A DNA stretch of 64,000 bases. Source: Roseomonas sp. KE2513. Its GTDB lineage: Bacteria; Pseudomonadota; Alphaproteobacteria; Acetobacterales; Acetobacteraceae. The stretch's first letter is position 1. Each line of letters opens with the position of its first letter. Shown here one piece after another: positions 18,641 through 28,430 of the stretch. The notes beneath the pieces are model-generated. The model did not search any database and was not told the origin of the DNA. It saw only the letters and a program-made list of their open reading frames with translations. Location: the NCBI RefSeq assembly GCF_016107305.1, contig NZ_RCVR01000009.1:124001-188000 (forward strand), read 5' to 3'. The translations under genes were made by a program, and so were the position numbers.

Positions 18641-20326
18641 TCAGGCCACCGGCAGGCGCACCACGAAGCGTGCCCCGGCCACGCTCCCGTCCGGGTTGCG
18701 CCGGTTCTCCGCCATGATCCGCCCGCCGAGCGCTTCGACGATCTGACGGGAGATCGACAGGCCGAGGCCGGAGTGCTGCCCGAAGCGCTCGCCCTGCGGC
18801 CGCTCGGAGTAGAAGCGGTCGAAGATCCCTTCGAGCTTTGCCTCGGGGATGCCGGGCCCCTCGTCCTCGATGGCGATCTCGGCCACCGCGCCGGTCGCCC
18901 TCGCCCGCACCCGCACCTTACCGCCGGGCGGCGAGAAGGAGAGCGCGTTGCCGAGGAGGTTCCGCAGCACCTGCACCAGCCGCCCCTCCACGCCCCTGAC
19001 CACGAGGGTGGCGGGCGCGTCCAGTTCCACGGAGGGATCGTTCTCCCCCCGCGTCGCCACCTGCAGTTCCGCGAGCGTCGAGAGGATGGGTGCGATGTCC
19101 ACCGGCTCCGATACCGTGCGCGATAGCTCGGCATCGACCCGGGAGCTGTCGGCGATGTCGCCGATCAGCCGGTCCATCCGCACCGCGTCCTCCGCGATGA
19201 TCGCCAGCAGGCGCTTCTGCTGCTCGGGATCCCCGACGCGCCGCAGCGTCTCGATCGCCGAGCGCACGGAGGTCAGCGGGTTGCGCAGCTCGTGCGCGAC
19301 ATCCGCCGCGAAGCGCTCGTTCGCGTCCACGCGCGCCCAGAGGGCGTTCGTGCCGCTCTGCAGGGCCCGCGCCAGGATGCCGATCTCGTCCTGCCGCGCC
19401 ATGAGCGGCGCCGGCACCGACCCGCCCCGCCCCTTGCCCTGCCGCATCGAGGCCGCGGAGCCCGCCAGCTCCAACATCGGCGAGGCGAGGGTGCGCGTGA
19501 GATAGAGCGAGAGCGCGACGGTGATCGCCAGCGCCATGGCGAAGAGCGCGAGGACCGAGCCCCGGATCTCCATTACCCGCTGGTCCACTTCCCGCGCCTC
19601 GCGGGTCAGCAGCACGATGCCGACGGGCTGGTTCGCGCGCCGCGCCGGCTCGGCGACCGAGACGAGCAGCCGCCCGTCCGCCGTGCGCCGCACATAGGGA
19701 TTCACGCCGCCTTCCAGCGCCAGGCGCAGCTCCTCCCGCCGGTCGGGGCCGAGATCGGGCTGCCAGTCGAAGGAGGGGGCGTCGGGCGTCTCGTCCACCA
19801 CCACGGCGGGGCCGCGCACCCGCGGGCGCGGCAGCCAGTCGAGAAGCCGCTCGTAGACGCGCCCGATGGTTCCCGCGACCGGGCCGGGCTGGCTCGGCGG
19901 CGGCAGCGGCTCGGTCACGATGGCGCCGCCCGGTCCTTCCCGCACGCGGCTGTCGGCCACCAGCAGGCCGTTGTTGTCGAAGAGCTTCGCCTGGGTGCCC
20001 GTGCTCGGCTCCGTCAGCCGCCGCAGCAGGGGGCGGGCAGTCTCGGGCACGAGGGTCGCGCGGTCGTCCTGGATTCGAACCCCGGCCTCCGCGATGCCGT
20101 TCGCGTAGATGCGCGCCTGGGTGCGCAGCCCCTGCACCTCCGCGGCCAGCAGCCCGTCCTGGTACTGGTCGAGGTAGAGGAGCGTCGCCACCAGCAGGAA
20201 GGGCGGCAGCATGTTGACGAGGAGGATGCGCCGCAGCAGCGGCGAGAAGCGCCGCCCCTCGGCCCGCCGCTCCATAGGAACGGGCGGGGGCAGGTCTGTC
20301 GTGACGGGTCCGCTGGCATCCGGCAT
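18641..20326 (-). CDS. chvG: Sensor histidine kinase ChvG
   Basis: ChvG is the inner-membrane kinase of the alphaproteobacterial ChvG-ChvI system, which senses acid or envelope state and controls exopolysaccharide and central carbon genes. The 561-residue protein has a first helix (LLVNMLPPFLLVATLLYL, about 36-53), a periplasmic domain to about 290, a second helix (VLALFAMALAITVALSLYL), HAMP, the phospho-acceptor box AADVAHELRNPLTSVRSAIE and an ATPase domain (DEGPGIPEAKLEGIFDRFYS then QHSGLGLSISRQIVEALGG). The ATPase sequence around QHSGLGLSISRQIVEA is typical of ChvG. An HPr kinase gene usually follows chvG but is absent. A cytochrome c gene separates it from chvI. Confidence 0.9.
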   Translation of the reverse strand: MPDASGPVTTDLPPPVPMERRAEGRRFSPLLRRILLVNMLPPFLLVATLLYLDQYQDGLLAAEVQGLRTQARIYANGIAEAGVRIQDDRATLVPETARPLLRRLTEPSTGTQAKLFDNNGLLVADSRVREGPGGAIVTEPLPPPSQPGPVAGTIGRVYERLLDWLPRPRVRGPAVVVDETPDAPSFDWQPDLGPDRREELRLALEGGVNPYVRRTADGRLLVSVAEPARRANQPVGIVLLTREAREVDQRVMEIRGSVLALFAMALAITVALSLYLTRTLASPMLELAGSAASMRQGKGRGGSVPAPLMARQDEIGILARALQSGTNALWARVDANERFAADVAHELRNPLTSVRSAIETLRRVGDPEQQKRLLAIIAEDAVRMDRLIGDIADSSRVDAELSRTVSEPVDIAPILSTLAELQVATRGENDPSVELDAPATLVVRGVEGRLVQVLRNLLGNALSFSPPGGKVRVRARATGAVAEIAIEDEGPGIPEAKLEGIFDRFYSERPQGERFGQHSGLGLSISRQIVEALGGRIMAENRRNPDGSVAGARFVVRLPVA

Positions 20327-20402
20327 GGGCCCAGCATAGAGCGGAATCGGTGGCGGGGTGAGGCCAGGATGAGGGCAGGCTCGTGGCGCGCCCCGCCGCC
20401 GC

Positions 20403-21257
20403 TCAGGGCACCGGCGGCAGGGAGCGGAGATAGGCGACGAGGTCGCGCAGGTCCGCCTCGCTCGCGCCCGCGTAGTAGGCATAGCCCATCGGCGGGAAGA
20501 GCTGGCGCCCATCGGCCGAGACGCCCTTTGTCACGGCCCGGATGATCTCGGCGTCGCTCCAGCGGCCGATGCCCGCCTCCGGGTGCGGCGTGATGTTGCG
20601 CGCGACCGACACGCCCCAGGGCCCTTCGAAGGTCTGCCCGCCGCCACCCACCTTCGACCAGTCCCGGCGGCCGCCCTCGCCCATCGGCGTGTGGCACTCC
20701 ACGCAGTGCCCGAGGGGACCGGCGATGTAGCGCCCGCGCGCCACGGGGTCGTCCGCCGGCGCGGCCACGCTCCCGACGGGCGGTCCATAGGCGGGCGGCA
20801 GCGGGATGCGGTACTCGCTCCGCGCCACCGCGTTCCGAACGGGCGGCACGGTGCGGAGATAGGCGACCATCGCCGCAACATCCGCGTCCGACAGTCCTCG
20901 ATAGAGCTCGAACGGCATGGGCGGGCCGATCGTCGTCCCATCCGGCCGCTTGCCCTCGCGGATGGCGCGGATGAGCTGCGCGTCCGTCCAGCGACCGATG
21001 CCCGTCTCCGGATCCGGCGTGATGTTGGGCGAGACGGCTCGGAACGGCGGCTCGTCGAAGACGAAGCCGCCCGCGAGTGTCATGCCCGGCAGGTTGCCCC
21101 CCGGCCCCTGCGGTGTGTGGCAGTTGCCGCAGGCGGCGACGGTTTCGACGAGGTAGCGGCCGCGCGCCACCGGATCCGGCAAGGGTTGCGCGACCGCCGT
21201 GCCGCCGACGGCCAGAAGGGCCGCGATGAACCAGCGAATGCGCGAGCAGGCGGACAT
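20403..21257 (-). CDS. Periplasmic diheme cytochrome c
   Basis: The product has 284 residues with a signal peptide (MSACSRIRWFIAALLAVGGTAVAQP). Two c-type heme sites are clear, CGNCHTPQG in the first half and CVECHTPMG in the second. Each is followed by the same pattern (NITPDPETGIGRWTDAQLIRAIREG and NITPHPEAGIGRWSDAEIIRAVTKG), so the protein is an internal duplication. The layout matches cytochrome subunits of periplasmic alcohol or aldehyde dehydrogenases, but no dehydrogenase partner is here. It sits between chvI and chvG on the same strand, 165 and 76 bp away. Confidence 0.9.
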   Translation of the reverse strand: MSACSRIRWFIAALLAVGGTAVAQPLPDPVARGRYLVETVAACGNCHTPQGPGGNLPGMTLAGGFVFDEPPFRAVSPNITPDPETGIGRWTDAQLIRAIREGKRPDGTTIGPPMPFELYRGLSDADVAAMVAYLRTVPPVRNAVARSEYRIPLPPAYGPPVGSVAAPADDPVARGRYIAGPLGHCVECHTPMGEGGRRDWSKVGGGGQTFEGPWGVSVARNITPHPEAGIGRWSDAEIIRAVTKGVSADGRQLFPPMGYAYYAGASEADLRDLVAYLRSLPPVP

Positions 21258-21422
21258 GCTGCTTTCTCCCGTGCTGCCAGAGAGCCGTTGCGTTTCCCGG
21301 ACACGAGCGTGCCACGGCAATCGCCGGGAGCAAAAAATTGCATAACCGCTCAAAAAATATTTTGAAGGGTGTTGCGCAGCAACATCAGCCGGCGTCTCGC
21401 GCCGGGGTGGAGCCCGCCGCTT

Positions 21423-22124
21423 TCAGGCCTCCTTGTAGCGGTATCCAATCCCGTAGAGCGTCTCGATCTGCCCGAAGCTGTCGTCCACCGCCCGGAACTT
21501 CTTCCGCACGCGCTTGACGTGGCTGTCGATCGTGCGGTCGTCCACGTAGATATTCTCGCCATAGGCGGCGTCGATCAGCTGGTCGCGGTTCTTCACCATG
21601 CCCGGCCGCGTTGCCAGCGCCTTCACGAGCAGGAACTCGGTCACCGTCAGCTGCACCTGCTGGCCCTTCCAGGTGCAGGTATGCTTCGTCTCGTCCAGCA
21701 CGAGGTCGCCCCGCGCGATCACGCCGCCCTGGGGGGTGCCCGATCCCTCCGCCCGGCTCGCCTCGTTCCGCCGCAGCAGCGTGCGGATCCGCTCCAGCAG
21801 CAGGCGCTGGGAGAAGGGCTTGGTGATGTAGTCGTCCGCGCCCAGGCGCAGCCCCATCAGCTCGTCCAACTCGTCGTCCTTGGAGGTGAGGAAAATCACG
21901 GGCATGCCGCTGCGCTGGCGCAGGCGCTGCAGCAGCTCCATCCCGTCCATCCGCGGCATCTTGATGTCGAGCACCGCGAGGTCCACCGGCCGCGCCAGCA
22001 GGCCCTGCAGTGCGCTCTCCCCGTCGGTATAGGTGCGGACCGTGAACCCCTCCTGCTCCAGCGTCATGGAGACCGAGGTGAGGATGTTGCGGTCGTCATC
22101 CACCAGGGCGATGGTGTGCGGCAT
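21423..22124 (-). CDS. chvI: Response regulator ChvI
   Basis: A 233-residue OmpR-type regulator. The receiver starts [19 protein letters not shown], which is almost the ChvI consensus, with phospho-Asp53 ([10 protein letters not shown]), Thr80 and Lys102 ([14 protein letters not shown]). The C-terminal winged helix includes [35 protein letters not shown] and ends in YGIGYRYKE. It pairs with the ChvG-like kinase about 1 kb downstream. pckA, a gene usually adjacent to chvI in this class of bacteria, lies 2.5 kb to the right. Confidence 0.93.
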   Translation of the reverse strand: MPHTIALVDDDRNILTSVSMTLEQEGFTVRTYTDGESALQGLLARPVDLAVLDIKMPRMDGMELLQRLRQRSGMPVIFLTSKDDELDELMGLRLGADDYITKPFSQRLLLERIRTLLRRNEASRAEGSGTPQGGVIARGDLVLDETKHTCTWKGQQVQLTVTEFLLVKALATRPGMVKNRDQLIDAAYGENIYVDDRTIDSHVKRVRKKFRAVDDSFGQIETLYGIGYRYKEA

Positions 22125-22152
22125 CGGTCGTCCTTACAGGCCTGTCGGGGAC

Positions 22153-22173
22153 GGCGGCCCCATCGGGGCCGCC
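22153..22173. promoter_or_regulatory. Perfect hairpin in the chvI / HugZ-like divergent region
   Basis: GGCGGCCCC and GGGGCCGCC pair in a 9-bp stem with an ATC loop. It lies 28 bp from the chvI start and 32 bp from the start of the divergent gene. No T run follows on either strand. It may be a 5'-leader structure or an operator. Confidence 0.4.
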
Positions 22174-22205
22174 CATATGAAGCTCGAATGTGGCGGGAGG
22201 ATGCC

Positions 22206-22766
22206 ATGGCAAGCCGTGAATCGGGAGACAGCATGCCGGAGGAGCCGCCGTCCTCCGCCGCACCGGCCGAGGAGCGCGGCCCCGCTGCCCGCGCCCTGAT
22301 GCGCGGCGCGTCCTCCGCCACCCTCGCGACCGTGGCCGAGGGCGGGCAGCCCTACGCCTCCCTCGTCACCCCCGCCGTCGCGGAGGACGGCGCGGTGCTG
22401 CTCTGGCTCTCCACCCTCTCGGAGCACACGCGCCAGCTCATGCACGATCCCCGCTGCTCCCTTCTTTTCCTCGGGGAACCCGAGGGGCCCAACCCACAGA
22501 CCACTCCCCGCGTCACCGTCACCGGCCTTGCGGAGCGGATCGAGGACCCTGGCCTGAAGGCGGTCTGGCTCGCCCGCCATCCCTATGCCGAGCTCTACGC
22601 CGACTTCGCCGATTTCGGCCTCTGGCGGATCATGCCCATGGGCGGGCAGATGGTGCTCGGCTTCGCCCGGGCGCATCGCCTCCGCGCGGCCGACCTCCGC
22701 TCCGCGCCGGGCGAGGGAGCGCCCGCCGCAACAGGGCCGGAACCGGACCCGGAGGGCGTGCCGTGA
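22206..22766 (+). CDS. Pyridoxamine 5'-phosphate oxidase-like FMN-binding protein (HugZ type)
   Basis: A 186-residue split-barrel flavin protein. The FMN-binding barrel covers about residues 25-150: ARALMRGASSATLATV, GGQPYASLVTPAV, LLWLSTLSEHTRQLMHDPRCSLLF and PRVTVTGLAERI. The C-terminal tail (RIMPMGGQMVLGFARAHRL) resembles HugZ heme-utilisation proteins without their full extra domain. GGGAGG sits five bases before the ATG. An upstream in-frame ATG at 22188 is less likely. It overlaps the next gene by 4 bp. Confidence 0.82.
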   Translation: MASRESGDSMPEEPPSSAAPAEERGPAARALMRGASSATLATVAEGGQPYASLVTPAVAEDGAVLLWLSTLSEHTRQLMHDPRCSLLFLGEPEGPNPQTTPRVTVTGLAERIEDPGLKAVWLARHPYAELYADFADFGLWRIMPMGGQMVLGFARAHRLRAADLRSAPGEGAPAATGPEPDPEGVP

Positions 22767-23218
22767 CCGGCCGCCCCGAGGATTTCGTCGGGCAGGTCGA
22801 CTGCACCGTCGCCGCCCCCATCGTCATCGGCGCCGTGCCCGGCGGCGAGCGCCGGGTCGTCCCTATCCTCGGCGGCCGCGTCACTGGGCCGCGGCTCGAG
22901 GGCGAGCTGCTTCCGGGCGGCACCGACACCCAGCTCATCCGCCCCGACGGCGTCACCGAGATCGAGGCCCGCTACACGGTCCGCCTCGCGGACGGCGCCC
23001 TCGTGCATGTCGTCAACCGCGGCCTCCGCCGCGCCGCGCCCGAGGACATGGCCCGCCTTCTCCGCGGGGAGGCGGTGCCGCCCGAGCGCGTCTACTTCCG
23101 CACCGCGCCAGTCTTCGAAACCCCCTCCCCCGCCTATGCCTGGCTGCACGGCAGCCTCTTCCTCGGCTTCGGGGAGCGGCAGCCGGAGAGCGTGCGGATC
23201 CGGATCTTCGCCGTCTGA
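22763..23218 (+). CDS. DUF3237 family protein
   Basis: A 151-residue protein starting at a GTG that overlaps the previous stop (GTGA), so it is coupled to the HugZ-like gene. Segments GAVPGGERRVVPILGGRVTGP, LEGELLPGGTDTQLIRPDG and EIEARYTVRLADGALVHVVNRG are typical of DUF3237, a beta-barrel family without a settled function that is often found with catabolic genes. The C-terminal AYAWLHGSLFLGFGERQPESV is also characteristic. Confidence 0.85.
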   Translation: MTGRPEDFVGQVDCTVAAPIVIGAVPGGERRVVPILGGRVTGPRLEGELLPGGTDTQLIRPDGVTEIEARYTVRLADGALVHVVNRGLRRAAPEDMARLLRGEAVPPERVYFRTAPVFETPSPAYAWLHGSLFLGFGERQPESVRIRIFAV

Positions 23219-23242
23219 GGGTGCCGGCGGGCCGCCCCGCCC

Positions 23243-24211
23243 TCACTCGATCGCGCGGAACCCCGTGGCCTTCACCACCCCGGCCCAGCGCGCGGTCTCC
23301 TCCCGCATGAGCGTCCCGAAGGCCTCCTGGCCCTTCGCCGCCACGCGGAACCCGGCTTCCTGCATCCGCGCCCGGAGCGCCGGCTCGGCCAGGGCGCGCA
23401 GCACGGCCGCCTCCAGCTCGCCGCGGAGGGGCACAGGGGTCGCTGCGGGCGCGACCAGCCCGAACCAGGCGTCGAAGGCCAGGTCCGGCTGGCCCAGCTC
23501 CAGCACGCTCGGCACGTCGGGCAGCAGCACGGAACGCTCGGGCCCCGTTACCGCCAGCGCCTTCAGCCGCCCGTCCCGCACCTGCGGCGCGACCAGCGCC
23601 ACCGTGCCGAACATCCCCTGGACCGACCCGCCCAGCACCGCCGTCATGGCATCGCCGGTGGAGCGGAAATGTACGGCCTCCGCCTTCAGCCCGGCGCCAG
23701 CGGCCAGGATGGCGGCCCCGAAATGCCCGGGCGTCCCCGCCCCGAAGGTTCCCATGAAGACCGAGGGCTGCGCCTTCGCCCAGGCAAGATAGGCCGCGAA
23801 GTTGCCCGCGGGCACGCTGGCGGGCACGACGAAGGCAAAGTCGACCGCCGCGACCTCGGCCACCGGCGCGAAGTCCCGCGCGGGGTCATAGCTCAGCCGG
23901 GCATAGGTGCTGGGCGCCATGGCGAGCTGCCCAACCTCGCCCAGCAGCAGCGTCGTGCCGTCAGGCGTCGCTGTCCGTGCCACCTCCTGCGCCGCGATCG
24001 CGCCGGCCGCCCCAGGCCTGTTGTCCACCACCACCCCGGCCGGGAGGGCCCCCTTCAGCCCATCGGCCAGAAGCCGCGCCACCACGTCCGGCCCGCTGCC
24101 CGGCGGAAAGCCGAGCACGATTCGCAGCGGCCGGTCGGGCAGCGCCGCGCGGGCCGCGAAGGGCAGCAGGGAGGCGCCGGCAAGGACGGCACGGCGGGGG
24201 AGCACGGGCAT
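23243..24211 (-). CDS. Bug-type tripartite tricarboxylate transporter substrate-binding protein
   Basis: A 322-residue exported binding protein. The signal sequence (MPVLPRRAVLAGASLLPFAARAALP) has a paired arginine. The conserved Bug start of the mature chain is RPLRIVLGFPPGSGPDVVARLLADGL, and the ligand loop reads VVDNRPGAAGAIAAQEVART. AGGAGGATC lies upstream of the ATG at 24211; the longer frame to 24265 is not supported. No TctA/TctB membrane partner is present, as usual for orphan Bug proteins. The ligand is unknown. An inverted repeat lies just upstream. Confidence 0.92.
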   Translation of the reverse strand: MPVLPRRAVLAGASLLPFAARAALPDRPLRIVLGFPPGSGPDVVARLLADGLKGALPAGVVVDNRPGAAGAIAAQEVARTATPDGTTLLLGEVGQLAMAPSTYARLSYDPARDFAPVAEVAAVDFAFVVPASVPAGNFAAYLAWAKAQPSVFMGTFGAGTPGHFGAAILAAGAGLKAEAVHFRSTGDAMTAVLGGSVQGMFGTVALVAPQVRDGRLKALAVTGPERSVLLPDVPSVLELGQPDLAFDAWFGLVAPAATPVPLRGELEAAVLRALAEPALRARMQEAGFRVAAKGQEAFGTLMREETARWAGVVKATGFRAIE

Positions 24212-24229
24212 GGAACGATCCTCCTGTCT

Positions 24230-24264
24230 TGTTGTCGGTGTTGTTACCACATCGTGCGACAACA
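24230..24264. promoter_or_regulatory. Inverted repeat upstream of the Bug protein gene
   Basis: TGTTGTCG (24230-24237) and CGACAACA (24257-24264) form an 8-bp dyad with a 19-nt spacer, starting 18 bp from the ATG. It falls where a repressor would block the promoter. Regulator unknown; no regulator gene is adjacent. Confidence 0.45.
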
Positions 24265-24642
24265 CGGCTCCCGCAGCGCCCCCCGATTACGTCCCCGAAA
24301 GCGTCGGCGCCCCACGCGGAGACGGGGCGGCCGGGCCTCGAAGCAGCAGGCGCCGGAACGCAGTGCCGCCCGTCAGCCACAACAAGGAACCAGACGGGAA
24401 AGGGGTTCAGAACCTGGTCCGACGCACCGGATGGGAGCGCCGCCAGACTTATCCGCCATCCGGAACAAGATGCCGCAGTGCACAAAATTAACATTGGCTT
24501 ATCGCTCGAAGTAACTGTGCGGTTATTTTGCTCCAGTGGCGAATCCGCCGTATTTTGGCCCATGGTTTCGGGGACACCCCGGCCAGACCCGATCTCGTCC
24601 GTGACCCCCAGCGGACCTGCCAGCCGGAGGCAAACGCCTACT
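24265..24642. other. pckA upstream region
   Basis: About 380 bp between the divergent Bug and pckA genes. It is locally AT-richer around 24480-24560 (AAAATTAACATTGGC, GGTTATTTTGC), as expected for a promoter with a long leader. No small gene has a credible start and ribosome binding site. Confidence 0.45.
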
Positions 24643-26247
<1,605 letters not shown>

Positions 26248-26254
26248 GCCACTG

Positions 26255-26283
26255 CACTGGGGAAGGCTGCGCCTTCCCCAGTG
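26255..26283 (+). terminator. Strong hairpin downstream of pckA
   Basis: CACTGGGGAAGG and CCTTCCCCAGTG pair in a 12-bp perfect stem with one more C-G pair and a TGC loop, 7 bp past the pckA stop. No T run follows. Confidence 0.6.
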
Positions 26284-26719
26284 TCCTCCCATGACCTGCT
26301 TCCGCGGCAGCCGGATGAAGGTCCAGGCCCACACCCCGGACGGAGTTCACGGCACCGTCTCGGATGGTCGCGACGGCCGCATCGCACGGATGCCGCACGC
26401 CCCCGCCACGACCCAATTGCGTCCGGAAGTCGAGCAACTGGTGCTATGCCACTTCCGTGAGGGTGACACTGTAGTCTAGAAGATCGCCCAGAGCTTCACG
26501 GCAGAAATGACATTCGGTTGGGCTTCCATCGTCCATGGCTGACATTCCCAACCGGCGGGAGGGGTCAGTCGACCAAGCCCCGGTCGCGGCGTCATCGTGG
26601 GAGCCTGGGCCGCAGGCCATGCACCCCGCCAGTGTGGAATCCTAACTCGGGGCCGAAGTCTCGCCAACCTGGCCACTCTGCCCCCCTGCTGTGCCGTGCC
26701 AGATCAAGGATGCCGATTT
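26284..26719. other. Gene-free left border of the GT2/AKR insert
   Basis: About 436 bp with base composition less extreme than the pckA side. I found no gene with a start, ribosome binding site and plausible protein. It may hold decayed coding sequence and the promoter of the following operon. Confidence 0.45.
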
Positions 26720-27448
26720 ATGCCGTCCGTTGACATCGTCATTCCCGTCCTGAACGAAGAGAAGACCCTGTCACAAAACGTCGGCATGACGCAGGAATTC
26801 CTTCGCACGCTACCCGCTCCTTGGAACGAGGCCCGCCTGGTCATTGCGGACAACGGCTCCACGGACCGGACACAGGAGATCGCCCGCCAGCTCGTCGCGA
26901 CCTCACCGGGCATCGGATACATCCGCCTGGAGGAGCGCGGCGTGGGCCGCGCACTGAAGAGGGCGTGGACGGAATCCACGGCCGACTTCGTTGGCTACAT
27001 CGACCTCGACTTGGCCACGGACCTGAAGCACCTTCCGGAAGCGTTCACAGAACTGTCGAATGGTGCCGACATCGTCTATGGCAGCCGACTCGCACGCGGC
27101 GCCAAGGTTGTAGGCCGGACGTTGAAGCGCGAGGTCATCTCCCGGGTCTTCAACGCCATTCTCAAAATCTACGTCGGTGCTCGGTTCTCGGACGGCATGT
27201 GCGGCTTCAAGTTCCTTCGACGCGCTCATCTTCCGGCGCTGCTGGCCAACGGGGCCGAGAGCGACGGCTGGTTCTTTGCGACGGAGCTTCTGCTGGTGGG
27301 CCAGCGCCTGGGCCTGAAGCTGCACGAACTTCCGGTCCACTGGACCGATGACCCGGACTCGCGCGTCCGTGTCGGCAAGCTGACCGCCGAGTATCTCAAG
27401 GCAATGAAGAAGCTGCGAGGCCGGCATATCGAACCGATTGCCAGATGA
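26720..27448 (+). CDS. Family 2 glycosyltransferase (DPM1/GtrB-like)
   Basis: A 242-residue GT-A enzyme. The N-terminus MPSVDIVIPVLNEEKTLSQNV, then VIADNGSTDRTQEIA, the metal motif in GYIDLDLATDLKHLPEAF and GSRLARGAKVVGRTLKRE fit the dolichol/polyprenyl-phosphate mannose synthase branch. It lacks the C-terminal membrane helices of GtrB, so it would act at the inner face of the membrane. AGGA lies nine bases before the ATG. It overlaps the next gene (ATGA), and the three genes up to 30941 look like one operon that builds or modifies a surface glycan. Confidence 0.88.
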   Translation: MPSVDIVIPVLNEEKTLSQNVGMTQEFLRTLPAPWNEARLVIADNGSTDRTQEIARQLVATSPGIGYIRLEERGVGRALKRAWTESTADFVGYIDLDLATDLKHLPEAFTELSNGADIVYGSRLARGAKVVGRTLKREVISRVFNAILKIYVGARFSDGMCGFKFLRRAHLPALLANGAESDGWFFATELLLVGQRLGLKLHELPVHWTDDPDSRVRVGKLTAEYLKAMKKLRGRHIEPIAR

Positions 27449-28347
27449 TGCATGGAATGACGCCCGTTCTCGGCACGGCGATGTGGGGATGGACGGTTGG
27501 GCGGGACCAAGCCTTCGCCTTGGCCGACACGTTCCACGCGATAGGCGGCCGCTGGTTCGACACGGCGTCCAATTACCCGATCGACGGGAATCCCGACCAT
27601 TTCGGCTTGGCAGAGCACTGGCTCGCGGATTGGTTCACGAGCCGTGGTGCCGACGGCCAGGTCATCGTCAAGGTTGGGGCACTTCTGAACGACGGGTCCA
27701 ATGCCTGTGATCTCAGTCCAGCAGGATTGAGGGCGCGGCTGGATGCAGCGCGCGATCGTTTCGGCACGTCCCTCGGGGTGTTCTCTATCCATTGGGATGA
27801 ACGAGATAATCTCGCGGAAATCGAGGGCAGCGTGGAGGTGCTGCGGCAGGCAGCAGCTGCGGGATATGGAATCGGTCTTTCGGGCATCCGGCACCCCCAT
27901 CTTTACGCCGAGGCGCTTGGCGAACTTGGCTGGGGATGCTGGGTGCAGGTCAAGCACAACGTCCTGTCGAGCCATGCGCTGGCGCATTACGAAGCCCTCC
28001 ATGACCGAGGGCGCTTTCTCGCCTATGGGCTGAACGCCGGGGGCCTCAAGCTCGGTACGGTGTATCAGGAGAACAACTCGGCCTATGTCCGCGACACCGC
28101 AGCCGGAAGCGACCTCTCGCGGTTTGAGGCCATGCTGCAATCCTGGAAAGGCATCCAACTCCTTCCCACAACCTTCAATGAGCTCGCCCTTGCCTATGCA
28201 GGCCTGAACCCACGGATCTCCGGCGTCCTGCTCGGCCCGAGCCGGACGGAACAGCTAACCGAGAGCATGAACTTCCTGGGACGGCTCGACCGGATCAGGG
28301 AAGATGCGTCCGTCAGGGAGCGCCTTGAGCGAGCCTTTGCCGCGTAA
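27445..28347 (+). CDS. Aldo/keto reductase family protein
   Basis: A 300-residue TIM-barrel oxidoreductase. The expected tetrad can be read as Asp and Tyr in RWFDTASNYP, Lys in VIVKVGALL and His in VFSIHWDER. The NADPH end is GVLLGPSRTEQLTESM. The C-terminal half diverges from typical members. Its start overlaps the GT2 stop, and an ATG one codon on is equally possible. In this place it may make a modified sugar for the glycan, but that is inference. Confidence 0.82.
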   Translation: MMHGMTPVLGTAMWGWTVGRDQAFALADTFHAIGGRWFDTASNYPIDGNPDHFGLAEHWLADWFTSRGADGQVIVKVGALLNDGSNACDLSPAGLRARLDAARDRFGTSLGVFSIHWDERDNLAEIEGSVEVLRQAAAAGYGIGLSGIRHPHLYAEALGELGWGCWVQVKHNVLSSHALAHYEALHDRGRFLAYGLNAGGLKLGTVYQENNSAYVRDTAAGSDLSRFEAMLQSWKGIQLLPTTFNELALAYAGLNPRISGVLLGPSRTEQLTESMNFLGRLDRIREDASVRERLERAFAA

Positions 28348-28430
28348 TTTCGGCAGCCACCCGGGCGGCGCAGGCTGCTGAACATCGCCGGCACCTAAGA
28401 ATGCCGGTGCCCAAAGGATCCGGGCCCTCC

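Noticed and set aside
20071-20087. GGATTCGAACCCCGGCC, which resembles a tRNA T-arm
   Set aside because: It lies inside the chvG coding frame and no acceptor stem, D-arm or anticodon arm can be folded around it.
26284-26719. Small frames in the spacer after pckA
   Set aside because: They lack ribosome binding sites and motifs and overlap each other in several frames.
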